Part shown: positions 44,782 through 53,679 of the stretch, piece by piece
Layout: each line of letters starts with the position of its first letter
How positions within the stretch are numbered: position 1 is the first letter of the stretch
NCBI GenBank assembly: GCA_017475005.1
Contig: JAFVGI010000038.1
Span: forward strand, 62,001-126,000
Direction of reading: 5' to 3'
Length of the DNA: 64,000 nt
Origin: Prevotella sp.
Lineage (GTDB): Bacteria > Bacteroidota > Bacteroidia > Bacteroidales > Bacteroidaceae
The notes under the pieces: model-generated
What the model saw: the letters and a program-made list of their open reading frames with translations, nothing else
Databases searched by the model: none
What the model was told of the DNA's origin: nothing
Program-made: the position numbers and the translations under genes

Positions 44782-45556
44782 CACAGAGGAATTTGACGTA
44801 CCACGTGAGCATGACGTTGACTATGACACGCTGAAGGAGGGTATGGAGGTATCGAAATATGGTACCAACCGCATACTCGACTGCCTGGAAGAATGCGGAG
44901 TAAAGGGTACATTCTTTTGCACGACTAACTTCGCCACCCACGCTCCGGAAGTGATGCAGCGCATCATCAATGGGGGTCACGAAGTTGCAGCACACGGATG
45001 CGACCACTGGAACCCTAAGGCAGACGACGTAATAAATTCCAAACGCATTCTCGAGGACATCACAGGACAATCAATCAAAGGTTACAGACAGCCCAGGATG
45101 TTCAAGGTTGACATTGCAGAGCAGGCACGGCAGGGGTATTTATATAACGCAAGTCTTAACCCCGCATTTATCCCAGGACGATATATGCACCTTACAACTC
45201 CACGCACATACTTCATGGAGAAAGGAGTGCTACAAATACCGGCATCTGTTTCACCGATATTAAGAATACCTATGTTCTGGCTATCATTACATAATTTCCC
45301 AATATGGCTATATAAGGCTCTGATGTTCCGCATACTGAAGCATGATGGTTATTTCAATACATATTTCCACCCATGGGAATTCTATCCGCTTGGAGAGCAC
45401 CCAGAGCTTAAGATGCCATATATCATCCGACACAACGCTGGGCAAGGAATGTATGAAAGGCTGAAAGATGTTATTCTGAGCCTCAAGGCAAAGGGAGAAA
45501 AGTTCGGAACATACAAAGATTTCGCTGAGAGAATAATCAACAATGAAACCCATTAA
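44762..45556 (+). CDS. Polysaccharide deacetylase (CE4/NodB)
   Basis: 264 residues. S-F-D-T-E-E at 5-10 has the metal and catalytic Asp, and H-E-V-A-A-H-G-C-D-H near 74-83 supplies the His pair. Y-R-Q-P-R near 107 and H-P-W-E-F near 205 complete the NodB set. It lacks a signal peptide, so it may act on a cytoplasmic lipid-linked sugar intermediate. It overlaps both neighbours. Confidence 0.85.
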   Translation: MILLSFDTEEFDVPREHDVDYDTLKEGMEVSKYGTNRILDCLEECGVKGTFFCTTNFATHAPEVMQRIINGGHEVAAHGCDHWNPKADDVINSKRILEDITGQSIKGYRQPRMFKVDIAEQARQGYLYNASLNPAFIPGRYMHLTTPRTYFMEKGVLQIPASVSPILRIPMFWLSLHNFPIWLYKALMFRILKHDGYFNTYFHPWEFYPLGEHPELKMPYIIRHNAGQGMYERLKDVILSLKAKGEKFGTYKDFAERIINNETH

Positions 45557-47330
45557 AGCCCTTATAACTATCTTCGTCTTATGGACGTTAGTAGGAGTTG
45601 CGAGCAAGATTCCATTCCTGCTAATGTACAATGCCCCCGTTAGTACCGACGGACTGCTCGTTATATGGCATGGATTAAGGCTGGACATAGCAATAGCAGG
45701 ATACCTCAGTATGATTCCCGGATTAATACTAATAATTCAGGAGATTAGGGCATATAGATGGTATTATTGGCTATGGAAAGCATATTTCTATATCACGTCA
45801 CTTTTATACTCCCTTGCCATAATTGCCAATCTGGAATTGTATGGCTATTGGGGGTTTCCACTTGACAACACGCCCCTACTCTATCTCAGGACATCACCCA
45901 AAGATGCTTTCGCAAGTGCCCCTGCATGGCAAACAATATTTTTATTTTTCGTCATCCTTTTCGTTGCTTGGATTATATACAAGATATTCGTCAGAGTTAC
46001 CAAACAATCAGAGTCTCCCCATACACCTATACATCGCCTATATTATGCTGTAGGATTACTAATTCTTACTCTTGCATTGATAATTCCCATACGAGGAGGA
46101 TTCAGCACAGGAACAAACCATACAGGCTCCGTTTATTTCTCATCAGACATTAAACTGAACCATGCATCTGTTAATCCTGCATTCTGCTTTTTTGAGTCTG
46201 TCTCTCACCAGAAACAAGACCTCTCGACGATGTATCGTTTTATGGAAGACAAAGATGCTGAAAAGATATTTCAAGGGATGATTAAGACTGCAAGTATTAA
46301 GGGGACAAGAAATGCAAAAAACGTACTTCTTATCATACTTGAGAGTTTCTCTGATTCTATCATGCACATTCCTGGTGCTACACCGCAAATCAATAAATTA
46401 TCCACAGAAGGCCTTTACTTTCCCAATTTCTATGCTAACAGTACAAGGACCGACAGAGCATTAGCCTCAATATTAAGTGGAGTTCCTGCTCAACCCACTA
46501 TGACCATTTTGGATGTCCCGCGTATCAGCAATAGGCTGCCATCGCTTGCAAGTTCGCTCAAGCAACATGGATATGCCACCCATTTCTATTATGGCGGAGA
46601 TACAAACTACAGCAATATGCAGTCGTATCTTATGGCAACTGGATTTCAGAAGGTAACAAGTGAAACTGATTTCCCTACCAAAGAATTAATATGCAAGTGG
46701 GGAGCCCCCGATGAATATGTATATAACAGGCTACTCCATGACATCAAAGAAGAGACTTATGGCAAAGGGCAGAAGTGGTTCAAGGCAATACTTACAGAAA
46801 GCAGCCATGAACCGTTCGATGTACCATACAAAAGCAAGAACACAAATATTTCCTCATCAGATGTACTTAACGCTTTTGCCTATTCTGACAGATGCCTCGG
46901 TGATTTTATCAACGAAATGAGGGTTCTGCCTTGTTGGGACAATACGATAGTAGTTATTGTAGCAGACCACCTTGGAGCATATCCTGAAGATATTGACAAC
47001 TACAAACAATGGAGATATCATATACCTTTTATTATATTGAATGCGGATATGGACATTGACGTCAATGTCATAGCCGGCCAGATAGATATTCCCGCCACGA
47101 TATTAAGCATTCTAGGATATGACCACCATGAATTCCTTTTCTCCAAAGACATGCGTGATGCAGATGCGCCACACTTTGCATTCTTCAGTTTCCCTGATGC
47201 TATGGGAATGGTAAAAGACGGGAGTTTTATGGTCTATGACAATAACAACAATCAGTTGCAAGGAACGCAAGAACTGGAGAATCAGGCAAAGGCATACTTG
47301 CAGAAACTATACGACTATCTTTCAAAATAA
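45543..47330 (+). CDS. LTA-synthase-like membrane phospho(lipid head-group) transferase
   Basis: 595 residues. Five membrane helices occupy ~1-190, then a periplasmic alkaline-phosphatase-fold domain: L-L-I-I-L-E-S-F-S near 262 (metal-binding Glu), N-S-T-R-T-D-R-A near 298 with the probable Thr nucleophile, and V-A-D-H-L-G near 478. The family transfers phosphoglycerol or phosphoethanolamine. In this setting it probably decorates LPS or a surface glycan. Confidence 0.82.
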   Translation: MKPIKALITIFVLWTLVGVASKIPFLLMYNAPVSTDGLLVIWHGLRLDIAIAGYLSMIPGLILIIQEIRAYRWYYWLWKAYFYITSLLYSLAIIANLELYGYWGFPLDNTPLLYLRTSPKDAFASAPAWQTIFLFFVILFVAWIIYKIFVRVTKQSESPHTPIHRLYYAVGLLILTLALIIPIRGGFSTGTNHTGSVYFSSDIKLNHASVNPAFCFFESVSHQKQDLSTMYRFMEDKDAEKIFQGMIKTASIKGTRNAKNVLLIILESFSDSIMHIPGATPQINKLSTEGLYFPNFYANSTRTDRALASILSGVPAQPTMTILDVPRISNRLPSLASSLKQHGYATHFYYGGDTNYSNMQSYLMATGFQKVTSETDFPTKELICKWGAPDEYVYNRLLHDIKEETYGKGQKWFKAILTESSHEPFDVPYKSKNTNISSSDVLNAFAYSDRCLGDFINEMRVLPCWDNTIVVIVADHLGAYPEDIDNYKQWRYHIPFIILNADMDIDVNVIAGQIDIPATILSILGYDHHEFLFSKDMRDADAPHFAFFSFPDAMGMVKDGSFMVYDNNNNQLQGTQELENQAKAYLQKLYDYLSK

Positions 47331-47337
47331 TAACAAT

Positions 47338-48075
47338 ATGAGAGCAATAATTCTGGCAGCTGGAATGGCATCACGCCTTCGTCCTTTAACAAACAACACT
47401 CCAAAGTGTCTACTTAAGATTGGTGAGCGTAGCCTACTGCAACGTTCTATTGATGCCCTGACAAGTAATGGCATTAAGGAAATCGTAATTGTTACAGGAT
47501 ATCTGCATAACCTAATAGAGGACTTCGTTAAGGAGCAATATCCCGATATAAACGTGTCATTTATCCATAATGATGTATATGATTCCACAAACAACATATA
47601 CTCACTATGGCTAGCAGGTCCAAAAGCCGATGGAGAAGAAATACTGCTCCTTGACAGCGACCTGTTGTATGACCCGGAGATTATAACACGTGTTCTCAAC
47701 ACACCTGCAGAGAATATTCTCACCCTCATACGTCACGACCTTGGTGAAGAGGAAATGAAGGTTGTAACAGACGGGGGCTCGGAGGGTAACATCACAGAAA
47801 TCAGCAAAACCTGTTCTCCCACCGATGCCATCGGTGAAAGCCTTGGTATTGAAAAGATGGGAAAATCATACACCTCTGCTTTATACAAAGAATTAGAGCC
47901 AATGATGAACCAAGAACATCTGGAGAATGTTTTCTACGAGAAAGCATTTGAACGTCTCATACCGAAAGGGCATACCTTCAAAGTGCTCGATGTGACAGAT
48001 TTGTTCTCATGCGAGTTGGACACTGTCGAAGACTTTCAGAATGCCAAAGAGAGAATACCGCAGTCACTATATTAA
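47338..48075 (+). CDS. NTP-transferase, LicC/MurU-like nucleotidyltransferase
   Basis: 245 residues from the ATG at 47338; an earlier in-frame ATG at 47236 lies inside the upstream gene and is unlikely. A-I-I-L-A-A-G-M-A-S-R-L-R-P-L-T and K-C-L-L form the nucleotide loop, L-L-D-S-D-L near 103 holds the metal-binding Asp, and T-N-N-I-Y-S-L near 85 resembles phosphocholine cytidylyltransferases such as LicC. It may activate phosphocholine or a sugar phosphate for surface glycan decoration. No choline kinase is seen nearby. Confidence 0.75.
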   Translation: MRAIILAAGMASRLRPLTNNTPKCLLKIGERSLLQRSIDALTSNGIKEIVIVTGYLHNLIEDFVKEQYPDINVSFIHNDVYDSTNNIYSLWLAGPKADGEEILLLDSDLLYDPEIITRVLNTPAENILTLIRHDLGEEEMKVVTDGGSEGNITEISKTCSPTDAIGESLGIEKMGKSYTSALYKELEPMMNQEHLENVFYEKAFERLIPKGHTFKVLDVTDLFSCELDTVEDFQNAKERIPQSLY

Positions 48076-48118
48076 AATTTGCAGAAATTCACATAACGAG
48101 TCTTTATCTTTTTCTAAC

Positions 48119-50128
48119 ATGATATTCGTACGAGACAAGGGGCAAATGTGTAATAACATTTTGCAATATGCCCATGTTTATGCTTGGGCCAGAGAGAATC
48201 ACAGACATTGTATGTCTATGCGTTTTGCATACAAATACCAATTCTTTAAAATCTGCGATTCAAAAAATCACAATTTGTTTATGTACCTTGTTGGCAAATA
48301 TGCCGCAAAGTACAAAATATTGCCTACAGTCACCTACGGACTGATAGAGACAAGTACTCAAGAGAAAGAGAACTTCACGCTCTCACATCATAATCTCATT
48401 ATTGAAGGTTGGGGAGTACGACACTATGATTTATTCTTAAAATATAAATCTGAAATATTAGAACTGTTTGATTTTAAGCAAGAAATACATCATAAAGTTG
48501 ATAAAATAATATCAACTACGAGTAATGAGGATACTATAAAAATTGGTGTACACATTCGAAGAGGTGATTACCAAACATTCTTTAATGGCATATACTATTT
48601 TTATGACTATTCCTTCATTCATTATATTCGCCAAACCATGAACCTCTTTCCTGATAAGAGATTCACCATATACATTTGTTCAAATGATAATAATCTGAAG
48701 AAAGATTATTATATTAAAGGCTTATCCAATGCTCAAGTCGTATTTCCGAATGGCAATGCAGGAGAAGATTTATGTCTATTGTCAAAATGCGACTACCTTA
48801 TTGGACCTCCCAGTTCGTACTCTCTTATTGCATCTATGTATGGCAAAGCAAAATTGCATTGGATGGTAGAAGATATGGGAACAATAGATTCAACCTCATT
48901 CAAGACATTTGAAGACCTCTTTACAACATTTGACAATTTTTGGGTAAACCCACCTCAACCACCAAAGAAAGTACTATTCCTAATAAGCAGATTTTTAGAT
49001 GGAGGTATAGATACCGTCCTTGTTGAATATATTAATAATTTATGTAATCTCACCAAACATCGAGTATCTTTGGCTATTATGTTGAAGATGCCTGAATATG
49101 AAGTTTTCGCTAACAGATTACCAAAGAATATCAATATTTACTATCTCGTACAGAATAAATATTTAACATGGTACAAACGCAGCAAAATATTAAACCATAA
49201 ACACACTTTCAGTTTTCTTGACGAGATTATTATAAATCCGATACGACGTATTTTAACAGCTTTTCGTCTATTCCAGTTTACAAAAGGACACGATGTAATA
49301 ATAGACTTTGACTCCACCTTTGGTTCTCTTATAAATTTCTCTTCAAAAGCGAAAAAAATCTGTTTCTTTCATTTCAGTTTTGCAAAAGAATATGAAAGGG
49401 AGCCACGACATATGAAACGAAGAGTAAAAAACATGAACAACTATGACTATGTAGTAACTCTAAGTGATGATATGCAAAAGGAGGCACTTGAAATGTTCCC
49501 AAATCTGCATAATAAATTGATACGAATATATAATTCTATAAATCTTAATCGCATAACTGTACAAGCAAAAGAAGAGGTCTTTGATTCTCGTATCAATGAA
49601 CAATTTATTTTGGCAGTAGAGCGCCTTGAGGAAACACAAAAAGACCTTACATCTCTTATTGATGCATACAAGGAACTAACAAAAAGAAATATCCATAATT
49701 TACCCAAATTATTCATTATTGGTGAGGGTAAAAGTCGGTCAGTATTAGAAGAACACATTCACAAACTAGAACTTGAAGGACATGTCATTCTTCTTGGTTT
49801 TATAGAAAATCCTTATCCTTGGATGGCAAAGGCACAAGCTATAGTCCATAGTTCAAAATTTGAAGGTTTACCGACAGTACTAATAGAAGCTCTTATGCTT
49901 GACAAACTCATTATCTCAAGTGATTGTCCCACAGGTCCTGCTGAAATATTAAAAAATGGCAAAGCGGGAATTCTTGTTCCTGTAGGAGACATCGTGGGAT
50001 TTGCAGATGCTATAGAACGAGTTCTTTCAGATAAGACTCTTCAAGAGTCCCTTCAAACAGAATTAAGACAACACAGAAAATTATTTATGGCAGAAAATAG
50101 TATATCTGCTCTTGAACAACTTTTCTAA
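48119..50128 (+). CDS. Two-domain glycosyltransferase: GT11 alpha-1,2-fucosyltransferase fused to GT4
   Basis: 669 residues from the ATG at 48119; an in-frame ATG at 48041 lies within the preceding gene. N-terminal domain (~1-285): R-D-K-G-Q-M-C-N-N at the start and I-G-V-H-I-R-R-G-D-Y near 141-150, the GDP-fucose-binding signature of alpha-1,2-fucosyltransferases, then G-P-P-S-S-Y-S near 220. C-terminal domain (~295-665): S-R-F-L-D-G-G-I-D-T, V-E-R-L-E-E near 500 and S-K-F-E-G-L-P-T-V-L-I-E near 580, a retaining GT4. There is no stop or frameshift at the junction. It would add two sugars, one of them alpha-1,2-fucose. Confidence 0.85.
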   Translation: MIFVRDKGQMCNNILQYAHVYAWARENHRHCMSMRFAYKYQFFKICDSKNHNLFMYLVGKYAAKYKILPTVTYGLIETSTQEKENFTLSHHNLIIEGWGVRHYDLFLKYKSEILELFDFKQEIHHKVDKIISTTSNEDTIKIGVHIRRGDYQTFFNGIYYFYDYSFIHYIRQTMNLFPDKRFTIYICSNDNNLKKDYYIKGLSNAQVVFPNGNAGEDLCLLSKCDYLIGPPSSYSLIASMYGKAKLHWMVEDMGTIDSTSFKTFEDLFTTFDNFWVNPPQPPKKVLFLISRFLDGGIDTVLVEYINNLCNLTKHRVSLAIMLKMPEYEVFANRLPKNINIYYLVQNKYLTWYKRSKILNHKHTFSFLDEIIINPIRRILTAFRLFQFTKGHDVIIDFDSTFGSLINFSSKAKKICFFHFSFAKEYEREPRHMKRRVKNMNNYDYVVTLSDDMQKEALEMFPNLHNKLIRIYNSINLNRITVQAKEEVFDSRINEQFILAVERLEETQKDLTSLIDAYKELTKRNIHNLPKLFIIGEGKSRSVLEEHIHKLELEGHVILLGFIENPYPWMAKAQAIVHSSKFEGLPTVLIEALMLDKLIISSDCPTGPAEILKNGKAGILVPVGDIVGFADAIERVLSDKTLQESLQTELRQHRKLFMAENSISALEQLF

Positions 50129-50144
50129 AATAACATTCGATAAT

Positions 50145-50903
50145 ATGATTAGCGTTGTCATAAATACATATAATGCAGAACAATATCTCAAGAAAGTTCT
50201 TGAATCGGTAAAGGGTTTTGACGAAATTGTCATATGCGACATGGAAAGTACAGACAGCACCCTTGAAATAGCAAAAGAATATGGGTGTAAAACTGTTTGC
50301 TTCCCTAAAAGAGAATATACTATTGTTGAGCCTGCACGTAACTTTGCTATTCAGAATGCCTCACACGAATGGGTTCTAGTAGTAGATGCTGATGAGATTG
50401 TTCCCCCAACCTTGAAAGAATATCTCTATAACATCATATCTGACAATACGTCAGATATACACGGTATTTATATTCCACGCCGCAACTATTTCATGGGAAC
50501 TTTCATGCACTCACTATATCCTGATTACATTCTTCGTTTTTTTAAAAAAGATTGTGTTGACTGGCCTCCTATAATACATGTTCAACCAAATGTAGTGGGT
50601 AAAGTCATTTATGCCCCAAAGAATGCAGAAACTTCTTTCGAGCATCTTGCTAATGACACAATATCCACTCGACTGAAGAAGACGGATATATATACAGACA
50701 ATGAGTGCATAAAAAAGGCAAATAAACATTACGGAACACTTGCTTTTCTATTCCGACCTACACATAGGTTTATTAAAAGTTACTTTATAAAAGGCGGATT
50801 TCGTGATGGGATACCAGGTTTTATTTATGCATGTCTCGATGCGATGTATCAAATCATCATGATGGGGAAGCTAAAAGAACAATATCAAGCACATACAATA
50901 TAA
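50145..50903 (+). CDS. GT2 glycosyltransferase (WaaE/KdtX-like)
   Basis: 252 residues from the ATG at 50145. S-V-V-I-N-T-Y-N-A-E at 3-12, C-D-M-E-S-T-D-S-T near 37, V-D-A-D-E-I near 85 (DxD). The W-x-P-P-I-I-H-V-Q and C-terminal helical pair are like the WaaE group, which adds beta-linked sugars to LPS cores. Starts 16 bases after the GT11-GT4 gene. Confidence 0.83.
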   Translation: MISVVINTYNAEQYLKKVLESVKGFDEIVICDMESTDSTLEIAKEYGCKTVCFPKREYTIVEPARNFAIQNASHEWVLVVDADEIVPPTLKEYLYNIISDNTSDIHGIYIPRRNYFMGTFMHSLYPDYILRFFKKDCVDWPPIIHVQPNVVGKVIYAPKNAETSFEHLANDTISTRLKKTDIYTDNECIKKANKHYGTLAFLFRPTHRFIKSYFIKGGFRDGIPGFIYACLDAMYQIIMMGKLKEQYQAHTI

Positions 50904-50932
50904 TTCATATATTAATTCAATAAAATAATCAG

Positions 50933-51853
50933 ATGTACTATATTACTTTCACATTATGGTATTTGCTATCGCTATTACCCCTACGCATACATTATGTTCT
51001 TTCTGACATACTATACACTATATTATACTATGTTATTAGATATCGACTGAAAGTTGTCAGGCACAATTTATCCACCTCTTTCCCGGAAAAAACAACTCAA
51101 GAATTACGACAAATAGAGAGACGCTTCTATCACTGGTTTTGTGACTATATCGTAGAAACAATAAAAATGTTTTCTATGTCAGAGACACAAATGCGCAAAA
51201 GGATGCAATTCGAAGGTCTTGAACAGATTAATGAGGATATCAGCAAAGGTAAATCTGTTACCGTTTATTTAGGTCATTACTGCAATTGGGAATGGATAAG
51301 TTCCCTCCCCCTACATTTCGCAGGAGATAGCATTGGAGCACAATTATATCATCCCATAGAAAATAAAACAATGGATCGACTTTTTTTATATTCGAGGGGA
51401 CGTTTCCATGCTAAATCGTTAGAGATGAAAGAAGCATTTGGAATTCTACGAAACTGGCAAAAAACAGGAATTACATCTATTACCGGTTATATTTCTGACC
51501 AAGTACCAGGATATAGTAGCATGCACTACTGGCCATTTTTTCTCAATCACGACACTCCAGCATATACGGGAGCAGAGCGCATTGCTCACATATTGAATAC
51601 TACAGTATATTATCTTGATATTTATCGTCCTCAAAGAGGTTATTATGTTGCCAAAATAATAAAAATGAGCGAAGAAGCTCAGAAAGAAGAAAAATTCTAT
51701 TTGACTGAAAAATATTACCGATTATTGGAAAACAGTATTAAGCGGGCTCCGGAATTCTGGTTATGGAGTCATAATCGGTGGAAGCGCACCCGAGAAGAAT
51801 TCAATGCTCTCTACCCAGAGACAGAACGAAAACGAATATTAAACAAACTTTAA
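50933..51853 (+). CDS. LpxL/HtrB-family lipid A acyltransferase
   Basis: 306 residues with an N-terminal membrane helix. The acyltransferase motif is L-G-H-Y-C-N-W-E-W near residue 114 (H-x4-E), followed by R-G-x-F and D-Q-V-P-G near 190. The family adds a secondary acyl chain to lipid A. Its place among glycosyltransferase genes ties the cluster to LPS or LOS. Confidence 0.85.
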   Translation: MYYITFTLWYLLSLLPLRIHYVLSDILYTILYYVIRYRLKVVRHNLSTSFPEKTTQELRQIERRFYHWFCDYIVETIKMFSMSETQMRKRMQFEGLEQINEDISKGKSVTVYLGHYCNWEWISSLPLHFAGDSIGAQLYHPIENKTMDRLFLYSRGRFHAKSLEMKEAFGILRNWQKTGITSITGYISDQVPGYSSMHYWPFFLNHDTPAYTGAERIAHILNTTVYYLDIYRPQRGYYVAKIIKMSEEAQKEEKFYLTEKYYRLLENSIKRAPEFWLWSHNRWKRTREEFNALYPETERKRILNKL

Positions 51854-51862
51854 ATTATCATT

Positions 51863-52627
51863 ATGAAAATAGGTATCTTATACATTGGCATTGGACGTTA
51901 TATCTGTTTTTGGAAAGATTTTTATGATAGCTGTGAGAAGTTTTTGATACCAGAAGCAGAGAAACACTACTACATTTTCACCGACAATGAAAATTCTATC
52001 GAATCATCGGAGCGGATTCACATATTCCATCAAGATGACATGGGGTGGCCGTGCAACTCCCTACTCCGCTTCAAAATGTTCCGTCGCATTAAAGATTTTG
52101 TAAATAATAACGATTACCTTTTTTTCTTCAACTCCAACGCAAAAATACTGTTTCCAATTTCTACCTATGACTTATTACCAGGAGAAGATGAGGATTACTC
52201 AGCCATGTGCATTGATGAAAGCCCTAATTGTTCAGGTTTCGAGCGACGTCCTGTGTCTGCGTGCTACGTAAAAGATGGAGAAACACCATATTATTTTTCC
52301 GGTGCCTTGAATGGAGGGAAAACCGAGCCCTTTATTCAACTGATAGAGGCGTGCGATGACATTGTTGATACAGAACTGCGTAATGGTATTATGCCCATAT
52401 GGCACGACGAATCCGTTCTAAATCGATTTCTTATCGGAAAACGTGTCAAAGTTATGTATCGCGACATGGGCAAGCCTGCTAATTGGCGCGAACCGAAAAA
52501 TGCTAAAATAATACTCCGACGGAAAGAGGATATTTTGGGGCGTAATTGGTTGCGCAACTACAAAGGACGTGAGCATACGAATACTTGGCTACGTAAGCTG
52601 TTACGTAAACTACACATTATCGATTAA
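51863..52627 (+). CDS. GT6 glycosyltransferase, ABO blood-group type
   Basis: 254 residues. I-L-Y-I-G-I-G-R-Y near the start, W-P-C-N-S-L-L-R-F near 62-70 and F-F-F-N-S-N-A-K near 87-94 match bacterial GT6 proteins, homologues of the human A and B transferases. The usual DxD is N90-S-N92, as in the metal-independent Bacteroides ovatus enzyme. G-A-L-N-G-G near 153 and W-H-D-E-S near 182 fit the acceptor/donor site. It would add alpha-1,3-GalNAc or Gal, typically to an H-type fucosylated galactose. Confidence 0.85.
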   Translation: MKIGILYIGIGRYICFWKDFYDSCEKFLIPEAEKHYYIFTDNENSIESSERIHIFHQDDMGWPCNSLLRFKMFRRIKDFVNNNDYLFFFNSNAKILFPISTYDLLPGEDEDYSAMCIDESPNCSGFERRPVSACYVKDGETPYYFSGALNGGKTEPFIQLIEACDDIVDTELRNGIMPIWHDESVLNRFLIGKRVKVMYRDMGKPANWREPKNAKIILRRKEDILGRNWLRNYKGREHTNTWLRKLLRKLHIID

Positions 52628-52671
52628 TGTGATTTTTAATTCCTTAAACCATTCTCTCATTTATAAGAATA

Positions 52672-53628
52672 CTATCTATTCATATGAGAGAGGTTTAATA
52701 CCTTGTCGATAGTATATAGTATCTTATCAACAGTGTTTCCACCATATATGTGTGGAAACCTTTCTTTTAGTTCCTCTATATATATTGTATATATAGCATC
52801 GGAACTACGTCTAAGTGCTTTTTCAATACGTTTTGTTTGACGCCCTCTAAGACATCTTCTATTGTAAGAACACAAATTAAGGTTATTGCTTATGATTGTC
52901 TGAATTTCAGCCATCTCCTCAAAATCCCGCCCTGAAGACCGTGAGTCATTACTCACCTTATTAGGATGCTGCCGGAATTTGTTCAATTTCTGCGGCACCT
53001 CACATACCTTACCCTGCATACACATCTCAAACCAGAACAGCCAGTCCCCACTATGGCGGAATTGCATGTAATGAGGGGATACCTTCTCATAATATTTCTT
53101 ACGAAATACAATCATCGACGCATTATACATCAAGTTCTTATATACCAAACGATGCAGGCAAAAATCCTCTCCCTCATATACTCCTGGAGCCTTATAGCGC
53201 CATGTCTCATCCCAGGAATAATCAAGTACCTTACTATCCGAAGCAATCATTTCACTCCATGTAAACGCTGCTACAGCATCAGGATTAGCCAACAGACGAG
53301 CCATACACTCCCTTAAAAATGAAGGTTCTGCCACATCATCGCTTTCTGCAATCCATATAAATTTACCCTTTGCAAGAGATATTCCTTTCGCCCATTGCTT
53401 AAAAGTATTCCCAGAGTTGCTTTCATTTGCTACAAAACGCACCTCTCTGCCTTGACAATTATACTTGCCTGAGGCATAAGCCTGCATTATTTCAGCGCTA
53501 TTGTCAGTAGAGCAGTCATCCAGCAATATCACTTCCATATCAGGATATTCCTGATTCAGCACACTCTCTATGCGTTCCCTCAGATATGGTGCATGATTAT
53601 ATCCAGGTATGATAACAGAAACTAACAT
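52672..53628 (-). CDS. GT2 glycosyltransferase
   Basis: 318 residues. S-V-I-I-P-G-Y-N-H-A at 4-13, L-D-D-C-S-T-D-N-S near 36, A-E-S-D-D near 93 (DxD), then an Arg-rich C-terminal third. Last gene of the minus-strand glycan group, separated from the preceding gene by a strong hairpin. It converges on the GT6 gene. Confidence 0.82.
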   Translation of the reverse strand: MLVSVIIPGYNHAPYLRERIESVLNQEYPDMEVILLDDCSTDNSAEIMQAYASGKYNCQGREVRFVANESNSGNTFKQWAKGISLAKGKFIWIAESDDVAEPSFLRECMARLLANPDAVAAFTWSEMIASDSKVLDYSWDETWRYKAPGVYEGEDFCLHRLVYKNLMYNASMIVFRKKYYEKVSPHYMQFRHSGDWLFWFEMCMQGKVCEVPQKLNKFRQHPNKVSNDSRSSGRDFEEMAEIQTIISNNLNLCSYNRRCLRGRQTKRIEKALRRSSDAIYTIYIEELKERFPHIYGGNTVDKILYTIDKVLNLSHMNR

Positions 53629-53637
53629 TATTTATAC

Positions 53638-53679
53638 AAAATCATTAGTGTCCAATTTTTATTGGACACTAATGATTTT
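53638..53679 (-). terminator. 19-bp perfect inverted repeat over the end of the GT-A gene
   Basis: Arms 53638-53656 and 53661-53679 are perfectly complementary with a 4-base loop. On the minus strand the hairpin ends in TTTT. It contains the stop codon of the upstream gene (53661-53659), so ribosomes finishing that gene would cover it. Terminator or attenuator inside the glycan operon. Confidence 0.7.

Noticed and set aside
48041..48118. ATG at 48041 as the start of the GT11-GT4 gene
   Set aside because: It lies inside the nucleotidyltransferase gene and adds 26 residues unlike GT11 starts; the ATG at 48119 begins the conserved R-D-K-G-Q-M-C-N-N segment.
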